From assembly GCF_043876815.1 (NCBI RefSeq), contig NZ_JBAWKA010000005.1:186001-250000 (forward strand): a stretch of 64,000 nucleotides of DNA. The letters run 5' to 3'. Made by a program: the position numbers and the translations under genes. The notes under the pieces were generated by a model. That model ran no database searches and had not been told where the DNA came from. It saw only the letters and a program-made list of their open reading frames with translations. This DNA is from Gaetbulibacter_A sp043876815. GTDB taxonomy: Bacteria; Bacteroidota; Bacteroidia; Flavobacteriales; Flavobacteriaceae. Positions 60,842 through 64,000 of this stretch are shown piece by piece; the first letter of the stretch is position 1, and each line of letters begins with the position of its first letter.

Positions 60842-61963
60842 ATGAATTTATCCTATTGGGAAATACAAACCTGGCTGCAAAACATTGATGTTACCATTAT
60901 TGGTAGTGGCATCGTTGGCTTAAATTGCGCACTGCAACTTAAACAAAAACAACCTAGGGCCAATATTCTGGTACTCGAAAAGGGGATGCTACCCCAAGGC
61001 GCGAGTACCAAAAATGCCGGCTTCGCCTGTTTTGGGAGTTTAAGTGAGATCATCGAAGACCTCAAAACCCACACCGAACAGGAAGTGATGCAGCTCGTTC
61101 AAAAGCGTTTAGACGGATTACAACTGTTGCGTAAAAATTTAGGCGATACAGTTATTGGATATCAACAACATGGCGGCTACGAATTATTTACCAAAGCAGA
61201 CACCGAACTTTACGAAACTTGTTTAGCGCAGCGCGATACCATCAACAAGATACTTCATTCGGTCTTAAAGGATCAGGTATTTCATGTAAAACCGAATGGC
61301 TTTAACTTCAATCACATTCAGGAAAATCTTATTTATAATCCTTTTGAAGGTCAGATCCACACAGGAAATATGATGGAAGCCCTTTTGCGAAAAGCACAAA
61401 GCGCAGGCATTAAAATATTAAACAATTGTAAGGTTGAAGACTTTTCCGAAGATGCTACCGGTGTTCATATAAAAACAAATGAATTTAATTTTAAAACCTC
61501 AAAATTGTGTATTGCAACAAATGGTTTTGCATCGCAATTATTGAGTGAAAACGTGAAGCCTGCACGTGCTCAGGTACTCATCACGAAACCCATTAAAGAC
61601 CTGCATATTAAAGGCACTTTTCATCTCGATAAAGGCTTTTATTATTTCAGAAATATTGATGATCGCATTTTGTTCGGAGGTGGTCGTAATCTTGATTTTA
61701 AAGGTGAGGAAACAACGGAGTTAGCACAAACAAAACGTATCCAAAACGAACTCGAACACCTTTTAAGAACAACCATTTTACCACAAACCGATTTTGAGAT
61801 CGATCACCGTTGGAGCGGCATAATGGGTGTAGGGTCTAAGAAAGAAGCTATCGTGAAACCCTTGTCTGAACACGTATTTTGTGGCGTACGGCTTGGCGGA
61901 ATGGGTGTGGCTATTGGTAGTTTAGTGGGAAAAGAACTTGCCGATCTGGTAACTCAAAACTAG
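60842..61963 (+). CDS. FAD-dependent oxidoreductase of the DAO family
   Basis: The 373-residue protein has the Rossmann dinucleotide motif VTIIGSGIVGLNCALQL, LVLEKGMLPQGASTKNAG (FAD contact), the QVLITKPIKDL strand, RILFGGGRNLDFKG and a second nucleotide-contact HRWSGIMGVG near the C-terminus. It resembles glycine/D-amino-acid oxidase-type enzymes; substrate unknown. It starts a small operon with the GreA/B-like gene 6 bp downstream. Confidence 0.87.
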   Translation: MNLSYWEIQTWLQNIDVTIIGSGIVGLNCALQLKQKQPRANILVLEKGMLPQGASTKNAGFACFGSLSEIIEDLKTHTEQEVMQLVQKRLDGLQLLRKNLGDTVIGYQQHGGYELFTKADTELYETCLAQRDTINKILHSVLKDQVFHVKPNGFNFNHIQENLIYNPFEGQIHTGNMMEALLRKAQSAGIKILNNCKVEDFSEDATGVHIKTNEFNFKTSKLCIATNGFASQLLSENVKPARAQVLITKPIKDLHIKGTFHLDKGFYYFRNIDDRILFGGGRNLDFKGEETTELAQTKRIQNELEHLLRTTILPQTDFEIDHRWSGIMGVGSKKEAIVKPLSEHVFCGVRLGGMGVAIGSLVGKELADLVTQN

Positions 61964-61969
61964 TATCTG

Positions 61970-62419
61970 ATGACTATTCGTGACACCTTATTTCAACACT
62001 GTGAAGCCTACATTGAGGAACGCCTTCAAACCATTCAAAAGCACATCGATGATATCCAGGAAGCTCTAAGCTCTGAAACCAAAAGTTCGGCGGGTGATAA
62101 ACATGAAACCGGTCGTGCTATGTTGCAGTTGGAACGTGAAAAAGCCGGAAATCAACTGGCGGAAATTGAAAATATGCGCTCTCAACTGTCGAAATTAAAA
62201 GCCTATAAAAGCTTGGATAAAGTTGGTGTGGGGAGCGTGGTGTTTACATCGCAGGCCAATTATTTTATTGCGATCAGCGCAGGCGTTCTTAAAGTAGACC
62301 ACACGGCTTTTTATGCTATTTCACCGGGAACACCTATTGCTCAGGTATTGCTTTCAAAAGAAGTGCATGACACGGTTCAGTTTCGAGAACAAAATTTTAC
62401 GATTACGCGAATTCTTTAA
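61970..62419 (+). CDS. GreA/GreB-like protein with a coiled coil
   Basis: The 149-residue protein has an N-terminal coiled coil (EERLQTIQKHIDDIQEALSS, then GRAMLQLEREKAGNQLAEI) and a C-terminal beta domain with VGVGSVVFTSQANYFIAISAG and ISPGTPIAQVLL, the general build of transcript cleavage factors. The acidic tip residues are not clear, so it may regulate RNA polymerase in another way. Some annotations name this family 3-oxoacyl-ACP synthase, which the sequence does not support. Confidence 0.6.
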   Translation: MTIRDTLFQHCEAYIEERLQTIQKHIDDIQEALSSETKSSAGDKHETGRAMLQLEREKAGNQLAEIENMRSQLSKLKAYKSLDKVGVGSVVFTSQANYFIAISAGVLKVDHTAFYAISPGTPIAQVLLSKEVHDTVQFREQNFTITRIL

Positions 62420-62421
62420 AT

Positions 62422-63333
62422 TCAAATCACTTTTTCCAGACATACTTCAGTGCCTTTTTCCAGAGCCCTTTTGTGCTCAAAAAAAACTTTATCCTGACCG
62501 GCAAGTCCTTCTATTAAATAAAACGGACCCTTATAATAACTTTTATTAACCGTCACTTTTAATTTAGATTTTGGAACAACCTGTAATTGATGTGCATATA
62601 TCAGTTGTCCATCGATGAGATTAAATTCGTTGAAAAAGGCTGCGATAAGTTTGTTCTCAGGATTCTGGTAAAGTGCTTTTGGAGTGCCTTGAGCCATGAT
62701 CTTATGGTCATGAATCACGATCATATCATCGGAGAAGGCCATAACATCTTCTTTATCATGGGTTGCCACAATGCAGGTGATGTTCTTTTCTTTGAGATAC
62801 GCAAATAAGTTGCGCCTCAGACTCTGCTTTTTAAAGTTATCAATGTGGCTAAAGGGTTCATCCAGTAATAAAATTTCAGGTTGTTTTGCAATGGCGCGAG
62901 CAATGGCTACCCGCTGTTTCTGACCACCGCTAAGCAACTTTACTTTAGTATCGGCAAAGGCTTCCAACTCAACTACATTTAGTAATTCTTGGGTGCGCTC
63001 CTTTTTCTTTTCAGGAAAAAAGTTGGATAAATATTCACCAATATTTTCAGCCACAGAGGTGAAAGGCATCAGATCAAATTCCTGAGCTACATATTTCATA
63101 AATTCAGGTCCGATAATCAGGTTAAATTTAGGACCCAAAACCTCCTGATCCTTCCAAAATATCTGACCTTCATTGAGGTCGTAGGTGCCATAAAGGAGTT
63201 TTAATAAGGTACTTTTCCCCGAGCCACTTTCACCAATTATGGCAAAGTGGTTCCCTGCCGCTACGTCAAAACTCAGGTTTTTGAGTACCGGAGCTGTATC
63301 GTAAGAAAAGGTCAGATTTTTTACTTGTAGCAT
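62422..63333 (-). CDS. ABC transporter ATP-binding protein
   Basis: The 303-residue protein has a Walker A GESGSGKSTLL, a Q-loop QEFDLMPF, the signature LSGGQKQRVAIARA, Walker B EILLLDEPFSHID and the switch VATHD. The C-terminal ~80 residues look like a TOBE-type regulatory domain. No permease gene is adjacent, so the substrate is open. It converges on the GreA/B-like gene. Confidence 0.9.
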   Translation of the reverse strand: MLQVKNLTFSYDTAPVLKNLSFDVAAGNHFAIIGESGSGKSTLLKLLYGTYDLNEGQIFWKDQEVLGPKFNLIIGPEFMKYVAQEFDLMPFTSVAENIGEYLSNFFPEKKKERTQELLNVVELEAFADTKVKLLSGGQKQRVAIARAIAKQPEILLLDEPFSHIDNFKKQSLRRNLFAYLKEKNITCIVATHDKEDVMAFSDDMIVIHDHKIMAQGTPKALYQNPENKLIAAFFNEFNLIDGQLIYAHQLQVVPKSKLKVTVNKSYYKGPFYLIEGLAGQDKVFFEHKRALEKGTEVCLEKVI

Positions 63334-63361
63334 CCTGTTTTTATGTTGTGCTTAATATAAA

Positions 63362-63390
63362 AAAAATCTGCCCAAAAGGAGCAGATTTTT
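63362..63390 (-). terminator. Terminator of the prolyl oligopeptidase gene
   Basis: aaaaatctgc (63362-63371) pairs with gcagattttt (63381-63390), followed on the minus strand by T-rich sequence, 21 bp past the stop codon. Confidence 0.75.
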
Positions 63391-63411
63391 AGTATTCGAA
63401 TTGAAATAACC

Positions 63412-63999
63412 TTATAAGGTCTCAGCATTATCAGGAAGTGTACTGTAACCCATGTTATATAAAGTAAAACTGAACATATCGGCGTACAACGCGATTCTTT
63501 TGTTTACTGGTGTTCCGGCACCATGACCGGCATCCGTTTCTATTCTAATCAACACCGGATTACTACCGGTTTGTTTGCTTTGTAATTCAGCGGCAAATTT
63601 AAAACTGTGTGCGGGAACTACACGATCATCGTGATCCCCCGTGGTCACTAAAGTTGCAGGATAGTCCACACCGGATTTTACATTATGTACCGGAGAGTAT
63701 GCTTTTAAATATTCAAACATTTCTTTACTGTCCTCAGCAGTACCATAATCATAAGCCCAACCCGCGCCTGCTGTAAATTTGTTGTAACGCAACATATCCA
63801 TAACACCCACAGCTGGTAAAGCCACCTGAGCCAGATCCGGACGTTGGTTCATTACGGCACCTACCAATAAGCCACCATTAGAGCCCCCGCGAAGCGCCAA
63901 ATGTTGGGTATCTGTATAGTTATAAGTTTTTAAATATTCGCCGGCAGCGATAAAATCGTCGAATACATTTTGCTTCTGCATTTTAGTTCCGGCATCATG
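63412..63999 (-). CDS. Prolyl oligopeptidase family serine peptidase, C-terminal part
   Basis: The frame is open to the right edge (the residues HDAGTK precede the first Met), so the gene continues beyond the window and only the end of its catalytic domain is here. All three catalytic residues are visible: Ser in LRGGSNGGLLVG, Asp in TGDHDDRVVP and His in DAGHGAGTP. S9A-type peptidases cleave short peptides after proline. Confidence 0.92.
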   Translation of the reverse strand, partial: HDAGTKMQKQNVFDDFIAAGEYLKTYNYTDTQHLALRGGSNGGLLVGAVMNQRPDLAQVALPAVGVMDMLRYNKFTAGAGWAYDYGTAEDSKEMFEYLKAYSPVHNVKSGVDYPATLVTTGDHDDRVVPAHSFKFAAELQSKQTGSNPVLIRIETDAGHGAGTPVNKRIALYADMFSFTLYNMGYSTLPDNAETL

Positions 64000-64000
64000 C

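Overview
The window is chromosomal DNA of a marine-type flavobacterium (Bacteroidota, Flavobacteriia). Evidence: a T9SS C-terminal sorting domain, SusC/SusD pairs, a hybrid two-component regulator, the DUF177-rpmF-fabH-accB-accC operon order, TAnnTTTG -7 promoter boxes, an AT-rich background and weak Shine-Dalgarno signals.

Layout. (1) 1-6.2 kb: core genes (T9SS-secreted protein, dusB, GNAT, LolE/FtsX-type permease, rbfA, methylmalonyl-CoA epimerase) interrupted by arrays of inverted ~35/37-bp repeats. The arrays have fixed 21- and 17-bp spacers and hence a 110-bp period, and they enclose a small GIY-YIG nuclease gene. (2) 6,226-35,062: a ~28.8-kb genomic island integrated into the 3' end of a CAU-anticodon tRNA gene. 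The 13-bp core caggtgggaccac recurs at the far end next to a tyrosine recombinase, and what looks like the tRNA's original terminator lies just beyond it. Its cargo is a complete beta-1,4-galactan utilisation locus (susC, susD, susE/F-like, GH53, GH2, SGNH-NodB esterase, HTCS regulator), and a GDPD lipoprotein shares the same candidate HTCS operator. Next come a DUF3871/RecA-like ATPase module and an integron-like cassette array (26.0-29.8 kb) with attC-like imperfect palindromes but no integron integrase in the window. One cassette carries a Ser/Thr protein kinase paired with a proteasome-like Ntn hydrolase. The right end has a Gp37/Gp68 protein, a RepA-like ATPase, an excisionase-like HTH protein and the integrase. 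(3) 35.1-46.7 kb: a defence region with a type I restriction-modification operon that has two tandem HsdM paralogues, HsdS, a small unknown protein, an AbiE-like wHTH plus nucleotidyltransferase pair with its own double operator, HsdR, then a PLD-family protein on the other strand. (4) 46.7-64 kb: core and housekeeping genes (SDR, acyltransferases, two-component system, riboflavin synthase, pdxA, rpmF/fabH/accBC, FAD oxidoreductase, ABC ATPase, prolyl oligopeptidase).

How it works together. SusC/D/E would capture galactan at the surface, GH53 cut it to oligomers, GH2 release galactose and the two-domain esterase remove acetyl groups, with the HTCS inducing the locus. The likeliest undescribed systems are the kinase/proteasome-like pair inside the cassette array and the GIY-YIG/110-bp repeat association. 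Everything here comes from reading the sequence; no database search was run.
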